A DNA stretch of 64,000 nucleotides from Flavobacteriales bacterium (GTDB taxonomy: Bacteria; Bacteroidota; Bacteroidia; Flavobacteriales_D; Parvicellaceae). The stretch is taken from contig JAQXDK010000009.1 of NCBI GenBank assembly GCA_029251405.1, positions 16,168-80,167 on the forward strand. The letters are read 5' to 3'. Positions 8,428-17,019 of this stretch are shown one piece after another (position 1 is the first letter of the stretch; each line of letters starts with the position of its first letter). The notes beneath the pieces were generated by a model, which ran no database searches, had not been told where the DNA came from, and saw only the letters and a program-made list of their open reading frames with translations. Position numbers and translations under genes: made by a program.

Positions 8428-9669
8428 ATGTTGATCGGTTTTCATTCAAGCATTAAGACATTTACTTTATACGGTAAGAGAATTTATTTTTTATTCTTGT
8501 TGTTGTTTTTTAATGTAAATGTTTTTGCTGCACAAGAGCAGCATCCATTTCTTTTTAATCCTTTAGACTTTAATGTATCCAATTATGAATCTGATCAAGA
8601 ATTAATCTTGCCTAATGAATTAGGTATGTTCAAAGACTACTCCAACTTATTGGATTTTTTAATTGATAAAAAACATGGTGAATTTAGTGTTGTTGATTCG
8701 ATAATGAACAGTAGTGCCATTGATCAAAAACTAAGTTATTTACCTTTAATTATATCCGGGTATAAAAGACGAAACAAAGGAATTTGGAATTTAAATTACA
8801 TAACCGGGAGTTCTAATCTTCAAATCAACCATTACATTGATGAACGTCTAGATGTTAAAAAATCAACTATTTGTGCTATAGCATATTTAAAATTTTTGAA
8901 AAAAAAATACAAATCTAATAACTGGGTAATGCTAGCTTTCCTAACGTCCCCCAGTTACGTTTCAAATGTTTTAAATTCTTCTAACTCTAATAAATGGGAA
9001 GAGGGAGAGAAGTATATAGATGAAAAATATTTAAATAACATAAGGTTGCTAAATTGGATTTCTATTTCTGCGCGAGATAAAAGCAATAAAAGAGCTAAAA
9101 TAAATGTGAAAACTCCAAAAAAATATCTTTACACCTTTAGTTGTAATTTATTCTTTGATGCCCTTTCACAATTTAAAAAAATTGACTTTGAAGAAGTATT
9201 AAACGATAATCCAGTATTAATAAATCAATTTATTCCCAAAGAATATCCTATACATCTAAAAAAACGAATTGGGAATTTCATTGAAAACAATCTTAAAGAA
9301 ATAGTAAGTTTCCAAGATTCTATGATTGGTAATTTATACTTTAAAAAAGTTAGTCGAGATCGTTCATTTCATGTGGTTGTTCAGGGAGATGTCCTTGGTC
9401 AAATTGCTATTGACAACCATGTAACTGTTAAAGATCTTATGAAATGGAATAATTTAAAAAACACAACCATTTACCAAGGCCAAAAACTAGTGTTAGTTGA
9501 AAAAGGTATTATTAGCAAAGAGACACTACCAATGTACAAAATATCGGATGAACGTTTCTTTTGGGAAATTTTGAAAAAAAAAAACTATCTAACCATCAAA
9601 GACTTGTGTAACTATAATACTTATCAGGAACTAAAACCACAGCAGCTATTAATAATAAAAGAAAAATAA
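8428..9669 (+). CDS. Secreted LysM protein with inactive-looking lytic transglycosylase domain
   Basis: Secreted protein of 413 residues: signal peptide (about 13-34, ending VNVFA), an MltD-like transglycosylase fold at about 95-210, a LysM domain at 314-357 (FHVVVQGDVLGQIA...YQGQKLVLV) and a weaker LysM at 370-411. The fold is recognised from SYLPLIISGY, GIWNLNYITG, YIDERLDVKKST and AIAYLKFLKKKY. In active MltD-type enzymes the first block reads LPxxxES with the catalytic Glu; here that position is Ile109, so cleavage is unlikely. The LysM domains suggest it binds peptidoglycan. It heads a cluster with two SGNH esterases and an MBOAT protein, and overlaps the next gene by 22 bases if that gene starts at ATT 9648. 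A role as a glycan-binding scaffold is inferred. Confidence 0.75.
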   Translation: MLIGFHSSIKTFTLYGKRIYFLFLLLFFNVNVFAAQEQHPFLFNPLDFNVSNYESDQELILPNELGMFKDYSNLLDFLIDKKHGEFSVVDSIMNSSAIDQKLSYLPLIISGYKRRNKGIWNLNYITGSSNLQINHYIDERLDVKKSTICAIAYLKFLKKKYKSNNWVMLAFLTSPSYVSNVLNSSNSNKWEEGEKYIDEKYLNNIRLLNWISISARDKSNKRAKINVKTPKKYLYTFSCNLFFDALSQFKKIDFEEVLNDNPVLINQFIPKEYPIHLKKRIGNFIENNLKEIVSFQDSMIGNLYFKKVSRDRSFHVVVQGDVLGQIAIDNHVTVKDLMKWNNLKNTTIYQGQKLVLVEKGIISKETLPMYKISDERFFWEILKKKNYLTIKDLCNYNTYQELKPQQLLIIKEK

Positions 9670-11126
9670 CGCCATTTTATCCACTAGGGTTTTTATTAGG
9701 GTTATGCATTCTAATATTTATTCTGTTTATTAGTTTTCCTAATAATGGGATAAAAATAGGGTTAATTGAGCTAACTTTTCTATCTAAAGCGGATTTTAAA
9801 AACGATGTCGTTATTGAAGAAAAGTTTATTGCAGAAGCTCCTGTAGTTATTAATTACGATTCCATAAATAGAGCTAATCAAATTATTTTAGACAGCTTGA
9901 ATACGCTTAAAGTTTTAAAATTAAAACACATAAGAGATTCCATTATTTTTTCTGAAAAAAATATTCAATATCCATCTAATAATCCTGAACTACTTTATCG
10001 TTTTTTTAAAAAATTAGATAATGCTAAATATAAAAAAGTAAGGATCATGCACTATGGAGACTCTCAAATTGAGGGAGACAGGATTTCGGGGAGGCTTCGA
10101 CAGCGACTTCAAAATAAATTTGGTGGTAAAGGACCTGGGTTATTTGCAATAATTCCAGCTACTAGAAAAATTAGCCTTAATAACACCTCATCAAAAAACT
10201 GGGTAAGAAAAACCGGGTTTGGTCCCTATATTGATAAAAAAGTGAATCATAAAAAATATGGTGCTTTATTTTCATTCTGTAAAATGGCTGAAGATTCTAG
10301 CTATATAGATTCTAATTTTATATTCAATGGAGAAATAACCATCAAAAAACCTACCAAATCTTATAAGCTTTGCAAAAGTTTTAAAACATTAAAAATTTAT
10401 TATTCATGTGAAGAAAATACGGTGCTAAGACTACTTATTAACGACTCTATTTTTCATGTCGACACCTTAAAAAAGACCGGGGAAATTAGCCTTAAGCAAT
10501 TAGACTTTAGTAAGGGGCCAAGAGAACTAAAGTTGCAATTTTGTGCTGATAAAAGTCCTTTAATTTACGGTATTTCTATGGAAGGTGAAAAGGGCGTTGT
10601 AGTAGATAATATTCCTTTAAGAGGAGCTTCAGGTACCGAATTTTCAAAAGTAGACTTCAACTCTTTAAGTCAAATGCAAAAAATTCTAAATCCAGAACTA
10701 ATTATATTGGAATTTGGAGGTAATACTATTCCTTATATTAAAACTCGAGAGCGAGCTGTTAAGTATGGAAACTATTTTAAAAAGCAAATTAAAAAACTAC
10801 AACAAATTAATCCTAATGCGGTGTTTTTAATTATTGGACCTGCAGACATGGCTATGAAACAAAAAACAGAATTCATAACATATCCTATTTTGGAAGATGT
10901 GATCTCGGTACTTAAAAATGCAGCTTTTGAAACCAATTCTTGTTTCTGGGACATGTATTTAAATATGGGCGGAGAAAATTCAATCCAAAAATGGGTGGCT
11001 GAGAAACCTTCCTTGGCTGCAAGAGATTACATTCATTTCACGAACAGGGGAGCTCAGAAGATTGCCGACTATTTTATTGAAGACTTTATGCGTGACTATG
11101 AAAACTATTTAAAGCAAAAAAAGTGA
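9648..11126 (+). CDS. Membrane-anchored SGNH/GDSL hydrolase, probable ATT start
   Basis: SGNH-fold esterase or acetyltransferase. The catalytic blocks are clear: GDSQIEGDRISGRL (nucleophile Ser139 in this numbering), LEFGGNTIPY, and DYIH near the C-terminus (Asp460, His463). The first ATG/GTG/TTG in frame is TTG 9897, but the frame is open back to 9618 and encodes NNKRKITPFYPLGFLLGL followed by more hydrophobic residues: a textbook N-terminal anchor with no standard start codon. ATT 9648 gives MNNKRK plus this anchor, for a 492-residue protein. ATA 9666 is the other option, and an assembly indel is possible. Product role: probably de-O-acetylation or acetyl transfer on a glycan in the periplasm, together with the following SGNH and MBOAT genes. 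Confidence 0.75.
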   Translation: MNNKRKITPFYPLGFLLGLCILIFILFISFPNNGIKIGLIELTFLSKADFKNDVVIEEKFIAEAPVVINYDSINRANQIILDSLNTLKVLKLKHIRDSIIFSEKNIQYPSNNPELLYRFFKKLDNAKYKKVRIMHYGDSQIEGDRISGRLRQRLQNKFGGKGPGLFAIIPATRKISLNNTSSKNWVRKTGFGPYIDKKVNHKKYGALFSFCKMAEDSSYIDSNFIFNGEITIKKPTKSYKLCKSFKTLKIYYSCEENTVLRLLINDSIFHVDTLKKTGEISLKQLDFSKGPRELKLQFCADKSPLIYGISMEGEKGVVVDNIPLRGASGTEFSKVDFNSLSQMQKILNPELIILEFGGNTIPYIKTRERAVKYGNYFKKQIKKLQQINPNAVFLIIGPADMAMKQKTEFITYPILEDVISVLKNAAFETNSCFWDMYLNMGGENSIQKWVAEKPSLAARDYIHFTNRGAQKIADYFIEDFMRDYENYLKQKK

Positions 11127-12358
11127 TTATAAAACCGAAAATACTTCTTTTTGTAATCTTCGTTTATTCGTATATCAACCTACACAGTCAATTTAGTTAC
11201 CCTAACTATTTTAAATATCCATTTATTAACCAAGTCGAAAATCATTTAAAAATTTATGGTACTAAATCTTGGACACAATTTTTTAAAAAATTAGACAGTC
11301 AATATTTAAATGGAAACGAAAAAATCAACATCATGCATTTTGGAGGGTCTCATATACAGGCAGATATTTGGTCCAATAAAATGCGAACTAATTTTCAAAA
11401 CACTTTACCTCATAATCAATCAGGAAGAGGTTTTATTTTCCCATTCAGATTGATTAATTCTAACGGTTCTTCATCAGTAAAATCCAGTCATATTGGAAGA
11501 TGGAAAGGGTTTAGAAACTCTGTTAATTCTCACTCTGGTCCATTTGGATTATTAGGAGCAAGAGCCGAATTAATAGACAGTTTTTCTGTTATTAAAGTTT
11601 GGAACGATCATTCATTAAATAGTTGTGAATCTTTTAATTCCTTAACTGTTTTTTACAAAGACTCCAGTAATAGTTATGATGTTAATGTTTTAGTGGATTC
11701 CGGAAATACATTTAGTACAAGTAGACAAAGAGAATCTATTACTTTTTCCTTTGAAAAAACTATAGATTCCATAGCGATTGAAGTTAAAAAAAATAAATCC
11801 ACTGTTTCCAATTTTAGTTTTTTTGGTCTTCTTTTAGATAACGACTGTAAGGGTATAACCTACCATTCTATTGGTGTGAATGGGGCTAGTGTGAAAAGTT
11901 ATTTAAGAGGCGAAGACTTCACTCATCAATTAGCCTTAATTAAACCTGACTTAGTAATATTGTCTATTGGAATAAATGATGCATATGAAGAAAACTTTAA
12001 TGATGAATACTTCTACTCTAGTTATGATAGCTTAATTAATAAAATTAGATCTGTTAATCCTCAAGTAGCTATTCTTCTTACAACAAATAATGATAGTTAT
12101 TACAAAAGAGAATACCCTAATCAAAGGGCTCTACAAGTACAAAAAAAAATGTATGAGTTGGCTGAAAATAAAGATTTAGCAGTTTGGGACATGTTTGAAG
12201 TGATGGGGGGGCTAAATTCTATTAGAAATTGGGAAAAAAATAATTTAGCCAAAAAAGATTTAATTCATTTGACTGCTAAGGGCTACAACTTAATTGGAGA
12301 TTTATTATTTGAAGCTCTTATGAAATCCTATTTAAAACATAAAAAACCCCATGACTGA
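11123..12358 (+). CDS. Second SGNH/GDSL hydrolase, periplasmic
   Basis: A 411-residue SGNH-type protein, distantly related to the one before it. An N-terminal hydrophobic segment (1-22, ending INLHSQ) acts as signal peptide or anchor. The nucleophile block is GGSHIQAD (Ser76) rather than GDSQ, block III is SIGINDAY, and the catalytic Asp-His pair is DLIH (Asp379, His382), so it should be active. It starts at GTG 11123, overlapping the previous stop as GTGA, and it overlaps the MBOAT gene by 8 bases; translation of the three is probably coupled. By analogy with PatB- and AlgX-like enzymes it could move acetyl groups from the MBOAT protein to a polymer; the substrate is unknown. Confidence 0.8.
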   Translation: MIIKPKILLFVIFVYSYINLHSQFSYPNYFKYPFINQVENHLKIYGTKSWTQFFKKLDSQYLNGNEKINIMHFGGSHIQADIWSNKMRTNFQNTLPHNQSGRGFIFPFRLINSNGSSSVKSSHIGRWKGFRNSVNSHSGPFGLLGARAELIDSFSVIKVWNDHSLNSCESFNSLTVFYKDSSNSYDVNVLVDSGNTFSTSRQRESITFSFEKTIDSIAIEVKKNKSTVSNFSFFGLLLDNDCKGITYHSIGVNGASVKSYLRGEDFTHQLALIKPDLVILSIGINDAYEENFNDEYFYSSYDSLINKIRSVNPQVAILLTTNNDSYYKREYPNQRALQVQKKMYELAENKDLAVWDMFEVMGGLNSIRNWEKNNLAKKDLIHLTAKGYNLIGDLLFEALMKSYLKHKKPHD

Positions 12359-14081
12359 TTTTTCTATAGATAAATTTTGTAGATGGATTTTTAAACCGTT
12401 TTTAAATTCATTAGAACATCCGATGATCTTTACAGAGTATCCTTTTTGGATCTTTTTCTTATTTGTTCTTTTGGGATACAGCTTTCTTCATAAAAAACCT
12501 CAAATACGCAGTGTTTTTCTATTCTTGATAAGCTTGTATTTTTATTTTAAAACCAGTGGTTTTTTCTTTTCAATATTGTTGTTTTCAACAATAGTTGATT
12601 TCTATTTAGGTAAAGCTATTTATAAATCTAAAAAAGACCTCACTGCTAAAATTGTGTTGGGGTTAAGTATTGCTTCTAATTTAATCATCTTAATTTACTT
12701 TAAGTATGCTTATTTTTTCACCGATTCTTTTAATGCTATTATTGGCTCAGATTGGCATCCAATAAATCATTTTGCAGAATTAACAAATCAATTTACCGGT
12801 TCAAGTTTTAGAGTAGATAAAATTTTATTACCTGTAGGTATTTCTTTTTATACCTTCCAAACAATGTCCTACTCTATTGATATTTACAGAAAAAAACTAA
12901 GTCCAGTAAAAAACATTTTTGACTTTGGATTTTACGTATCCTTTTTCCCGCAACTAGTCGCAGGCCCTATAGTCAGAGCTTCCGAATTTATTCCGCAAAT
13001 TCAAAAACCCTACAACATTAGTAAACAAGAATTTGGAATGGCAATATTTTGGATTCTCAATGGGTTATTAAAGAAATTTCTTTTAGCTGATTATATTGCT
13101 GTAAATTTTGTAGATCGTGTCTTTGACAACCCAGGAATGTTTTCTGGATTTGAAAACCTAATGGCTCTTTATGGATATTCCTTACAAGTTTATGCGGATT
13201 TTTCAGGCTATACAGATATTGCAATTGGGATAGCTTTACTCTTGGGTTTTAGACTTCCCAAAAACTTCAACTCTCCTTACAAGGCCGACAACTGTGGAGA
13301 GTTTTGGAAGAGATGGCATATTTCACTCTCTTCTTGGTTAAAGGACTATTTATATATTCCTATGGGCGGTAATAGGGGCGGTTCTGTCTTTAGCTATATA
13401 ACTTTGTCTTTAATTGTTCTTTTTGTTTATTTAATCAGCGGCTCACTCGCTTTACTTTTTGGAATTCTAGCTGTTGTTTTTCTAACCTTAATATTTGGCG
13501 AGTTATTTCCAAAATTTAACAAATGGTATTTAACAAATATCAACATTATGCTTACTATGTTAATTGGTGGGCTTTGGCATGGTGCTAGTTGGAATTTTGT
13601 TTTGTGGGGTGGATTAAATGGGTTAGGTATTGTCACTTATAAACTCTGGAAAAGAGTGAGTCCGTGGAAAAATAAATTAAATTGGTTCAATAGGATTTGG
13701 GGAATTATAATCACATTTAATTTTGTAACTTTTACAAGAATCTGGTTTAGAAGTGGTTCTATAAACTCATGGGACCAAATAGATGAATCTCACAATATTA
13801 TTTCTGAATGGTTCACTGCTAATGAGATTCTTAATCAATTGTTTTTTAACTTTCAGTGGAAGTTAATTGGAGAAGTTTTAACAGTATACAGCAATGTGTT
13901 TATGGTGATTAGTATAGGATTTGCAATTCATTTTATACCAGAAAAATGGAAAATTTGGTACAGAGAACTGTTCTCGAATTCATCAGTAATTTTGCAATTA
14001 CTAATTAGCTTTATCGCTGTATTTTTTATGTATCAAATTGCCTCAACTAGTTTACAACCCTTTATTTATTTCCAATTCTAA
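12351..14081 (+). CDS. MBOAT family O-acyltransferase (AlgI/PatA-like)
   Basis: Multi-pass membrane O-acyltransferase of 576 residues that moves acyl, usually acetyl, groups across the inner membrane for O-acetylation of a glycan. It carries the family core: LPVGISFYTFQTMSYSID (160-177), FFPQLVAGPIVRA (198-210), YADFSGYTDIAIG, FWKRWHISLSSWLKDYLYIP (318-337, His323) and the invariant His410 in GGLWHGASWNF. Length and motifs match AlgI/DltB/PatA proteins. It overlaps the upstream SGNH gene by 8 bases. The MBOAT-SGNH pairing is the standard layout for alginate, peptidoglycan or exopolysaccharide acetylation. No glycan-synthesis genes are adjacent; the LysM gene at the head favours peptidoglycan. 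Confidence 0.93.
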   Translation: MTDFSIDKFCRWIFKPFLNSLEHPMIFTEYPFWIFFLFVLLGYSFLHKKPQIRSVFLFLISLYFYFKTSGFFFSILLFSTIVDFYLGKAIYKSKKDLTAKIVLGLSIASNLIILIYFKYAYFFTDSFNAIIGSDWHPINHFAELTNQFTGSSFRVDKILLPVGISFYTFQTMSYSIDIYRKKLSPVKNIFDFGFYVSFFPQLVAGPIVRASEFIPQIQKPYNISKQEFGMAIFWILNGLLKKFLLADYIAVNFVDRVFDNPGMFSGFENLMALYGYSLQVYADFSGYTDIAIGIALLLGFRLPKNFNSPYKADNCGEFWKRWHISLSSWLKDYLYIPMGGNRGGSVFSYITLSLIVLFVYLISGSLALLFGILAVVFLTLIFGELFPKFNKWYLTNINIMLTMLIGGLWHGASWNFVLWGGLNGLGIVTYKLWKRVSPWKNKLNWFNRIWGIIITFNFVTFTRIWFRSGSINSWDQIDESHNIISEWFTANEILNQLFFNFQWKLIGEVLTVYSNVFMVISIGFAIHFIPEKWKIWYRELFSNSSVILQLLISFIAVFFMYQIASTSLQPFIYFQF

Positions 14082-14087
14082 ACAGAT

Positions 14088-15107
14088 ATGCCAGCAATTA
14101 AAAACGCATTACTAAGGTATCGTATTATAGACAGGGCTATAAGAAACGAATATACTCCATTCCCCAGTAAGAGCATTTTAAGACAAATGTGTGAAGAAGA
14201 AATTTTTGGCAGCTCTGAAGGAGTTCATATTTGTGACTCTACAATTGAAAAAGATTTGTTTTCTATGCGAATGGAGCACGATGCTCCAATTTCCTACAGT
14301 AAAAAAGAAAGAGGATATTACTACTCTGATAATAGTTTTTCTATGGACGATGTTCCACTAACTGAGAAAGACATCAATGCAATTAAAGCTGCCTCTACTA
14401 TTTTACATCAATTTAAAAATACCAGTTTGTTTGGACAATACGAATTTGCCATTCAAAAAATTTTAGACCGTGCTGTAACTTCAGACAAACCTTCCTCGAA
14501 GGAAGAAGATGAAATTATCCAGTTTGAGTCTCTTCCCACTATTAGAGGAAATGAAAATTTAGAACTTTTTATTTCTGCCATTAAAAATAAAAAAATAGTC
14601 CAATTCAAGTACTTTAACTATTCTAAAAACAAAAAATCCATTAGAAGAATGCATCCATATCTTCTTAAAGAATATAGGAATCGATGGTACTTAATTGGGA
14701 AAAGTGAATTGAAAGAAAAAGTAATAACTTTTGGTTTAGATCGTATTTTTGATCCCCTTCTTTTAGAACAGAACTTTGTAATAGAATCTGATTTTTCATC
14801 TGATAATTTTTTTAAGCACTCGATTGGAATTACTGTTTTTAATGAACTTCCAGAAGAAATTATTATTGAAACAACGCCCATATTATCAAAATATTTAGCT
14901 TCTCAACCGCTTCATCATTCCCAAAAGATTGATTCTGTGAGTGATGATGGAAGTCATATTTTTTCCTTGCACTTATTAATTACTTACGAATTAAAAATGC
15001 TACTGCTTGGATTTGGGAAAGACTGCAAAGTAATCGCCCCGAAAAGTTTACAAAAACAAGTGCTACATGACTTGAAAGAACTTATTTCTCGTTACGAAAA
15101 TGAATGA
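14088..15107 (+). CDS. WYL-domain transcriptional regulator
   Basis: Regulator of 339 residues: an N-terminal winged helix-turn-helix region (1-90, with LRYRIIDRAIRN and DSTIEKDLFSMR) and a WYL domain at about 155-250, seen in FKYFNYSKNKKSIRRMHPYLLKEYRNRWYLIG with the W-Y-L triad in RWYLIG and GLDRI following. The end is a WCX-like extension. WYL proteins sense ligands, often nucleic acids or nucleotides, and control varied genes including DNA-damage and defence genes. No defence system adjoins it here. It is 6 bases after the MBOAT gene and overlaps the next gene by 8 bases. Confidence 0.88.
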   Translation: MPAIKNALLRYRIIDRAIRNEYTPFPSKSILRQMCEEEIFGSSEGVHICDSTIEKDLFSMRMEHDAPISYSKKERGYYYSDNSFSMDDVPLTEKDINAIKAASTILHQFKNTSLFGQYEFAIQKILDRAVTSDKPSSKEEDEIIQFESLPTIRGNENLELFISAIKNKKIVQFKYFNYSKNKKSIRRMHPYLLKEYRNRWYLIGKSELKEKVITFGLDRIFDPLLLEQNFVIESDFSSDNFFKHSIGITVFNELPEEIIIETTPILSKYLASQPLHHSQKIDSVSDDGSHIFSLHLLITYELKMLLLGFGKDCKVIAPKSLQKQVLHDLKELISRYENE

Positions 15108-17019
15108 ACTAGAAGATTCAGATAGCGCTTACTTACAACACCATGCGAAAAATCCAATTCATTGGAAGAAATGGTCTAAAAAAAACATCAACGAATCATT
15201 AAAAAAAAACCAACTTATTGTATTAAGTATTGGTTATTCCGCTTGTCATTGGTGCCATGTTATGGAAAAAGAAGCCTTCAGTAACGAGTTAATTGCAAGT
15301 TTTATGAACGAGCACTTTACTTGTGTCAAAGTGGACAGGGAAGAACATCCAGAAATAGATAATATTTATATGGACTTTATATTAGACACTAAGGGAAATG
15401 GAGGATGGCCGCTCAATTGTATTTTGCTTCCGGATACCAAGCCGATTTTTGCAGGGACTTATTATAATTCTAATGACTGGTTAAGTTTAATATCAAAATT
15501 TAAAGCTATTTATGAAGAAACACCTCATAAATTAATAGAATTTTCTAAAAATTATATGTCTCACATTAGTAAAGAAAAAAATACAAGACATGGCCCCTGC
15601 TTAGAAATTAAAAACTTATTTCAAGATTGGAAGAATTTTTTAGATCTTAAAGATGGAGGAATTAAGTCTAATCAGAAATTTCCAATGCCTAATTTTCTTA
15701 TTTTTTTAATTCGTAACCAAAGCTCTGAAAATTGGACTAAGTTTTTAGAGAAAACTTTAAAAAAGATTACTCAGAAAGGGTTATACGATCACTTAGAAGG
15801 AGGGTTTTTTAGATATTGTATTGATTCGGAATGGAATATACCGCACTTTGAAAAAATGCTTTATGATAATGCACAATTGATTAGTGTTTTAGCTCAATAC
15901 GATGCGAGTAATAATGGAAATAAACACCATGAAATGGTTCAAAAAACTATTGACTTTTGGTTATCGATTAAAAATAAATCTGATTTATTTCCGGCGTCTT
16001 TAGATGCTGATAATAACGAAGGTGAAGGCGGATACTATTGGTTTAAAAAAGAGGATGTTAGAGTTTTACTATCCAATAAAGAACAAAAAGACTTAGAAAA
16101 TAAATTTGGGATGACAACAGAGTTGGTTATTGATGATAAATGGCACATTCATGACGATCAATCAAAAACCGTAAAAAATAAAAAAGCTTTATTAAAAAAG
16201 TTAAATAATCTAAGAGCAAAAAACTCCTTCCCGGATATTGATAAAAAAGCCATTTGCAGCTGGAATTGTATGATGGTTGTTGGTCTAATCGATGCTGGAA
16301 TTGCCTATAAAAATTCCCAATGGCTTCAATTAGCGGAACAAACGTTGAATTCGATATTGAATCATTTTATTATCCAAAACAAATGTCAAAGATTGGTATA
16401 CTCTAATGATAAAATAGAAGGAACTCTAGAAGACTACAGTTGGCTAATAGCAGCTACTTTAAAAATGAGTAGTATTATAAATTCGAGCTTTTGGTTGAAA
16501 CAAAGTCTATTCTGGGGTGGTGTTTCAATTGAAAATTTTTGGAGTGAAAAAAAGGGTTTATTTGCTTACTCCAGTAATAAAGAACTTTACAAGCAATCTT
16601 TTGAAATAGAAGATCAGGTAATTCCCTCTAGCAATTCAACTATGGCACATAATTTATACGAACTATATCGTATTTCTAATGATGTTAAATTTTTAAAAAT
16701 TGTTAAAATAATGCTGTCAAAGGTTGCCGGTAAAGCAAAAGAATGGTTGCCAAATTTTACTAACTGGATGTTATTACAACAAAAATTAGAAGTGAATTTG
16801 TTACAATATATTCTTGTTGGTTTTAAATTAGAAGATATACTTACTCTTCACACAGAAAAAAGAAACTTAGATTTTATTTATATATTGGAGAAGCCCTCAG
16901 ATATTTTTATTTTTCAAGAAAAGTATACAGAAAAGGTTAAAAATATTTTTATTTGCAATGAAAATACGTGTCTTTCAAAAATTGATACTATTAAAGAAGC
17001 TTTGAATGTGAAAATATGA
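15100..17019 (+). CDS. DUF255 thioredoxin-fold protein (YyaL/SSP411 family)
   Basis: A 639-residue member of the YyaL/spermatogenesis-associated SSP411 family. The N-terminal thioredoxin-like domain has CHWC (Cys49, Cys52) in YSACHWCHVMEKEAF and the family block VDREEHPEIDNIYM, then NGGWPLN. The rest is an (alpha/alpha)6-barrel resembling N-acylglucosamine epimerase or cellulase-like folds, with GGFFRYCIDSEWNIPHFEKMLYDNA and SLDADNNEGEGGYYW. The family's biochemical function is not established. It overlaps the WYL gene by 8 bases (ATG 15100) and the following gene by ATGA. Confidence 0.9.
   Translation: MNELEDSDSAYLQHHAKNPIHWKKWSKKNINESLKKNQLIVLSIGYSACHWCHVMEKEAFSNELIASFMNEHFTCVKVDREEHPEIDNIYMDFILDTKGNGGWPLNCILLPDTKPIFAGTYYNSNDWLSLISKFKAIYEETPHKLIEFSKNYMSHISKEKNTRHGPCLEIKNLFQDWKNFLDLKDGGIKSNQKFPMPNFLIFLIRNQSSENWTKFLEKTLKKITQKGLYDHLEGGFFRYCIDSEWNIPHFEKMLYDNAQLISVLAQYDASNNGNKHHEMVQKTIDFWLSIKNKSDLFPASLDADNNEGEGGYYWFKKEDVRVLLSNKEQKDLENKFGMTTELVIDDKWHIHDDQSKTVKNKKALLKKLNNLRAKNSFPDIDKKAICSWNCMMVVGLIDAGIAYKNSQWLQLAEQTLNSILNHFIIQNKCQRLVYSNDKIEGTLEDYSWLIAATLKMSSIINSSFWLKQSLFWGGVSIENFWSEKKGLFAYSSNKELYKQSFEIEDQVIPSSNSTMAHNLYELYRISNDVKFLKIVKIMLSKVAGKAKEWLPNFTNWMLLQQKLEVNLLQYILVGFKLEDILTLHTEKRNLDFIYILEKPSDIFIFQEKYTEKVKNIFICNENTCLSKIDTIKEALNVKI

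Noticed and set aside
9640..9670. Programmed -1 frameshift joining the LysM gene to the SGNH gene
   Set aside because: No X-XXY-YYZ slippery heptamer in the right frame at the overlap; a non-standard start is simpler.
14088..15107. WYL regulator as a marker of a phage-defence island
   Set aside because: None of the neighbours is a nuclease, methylase or other defence gene; context is housekeeping.
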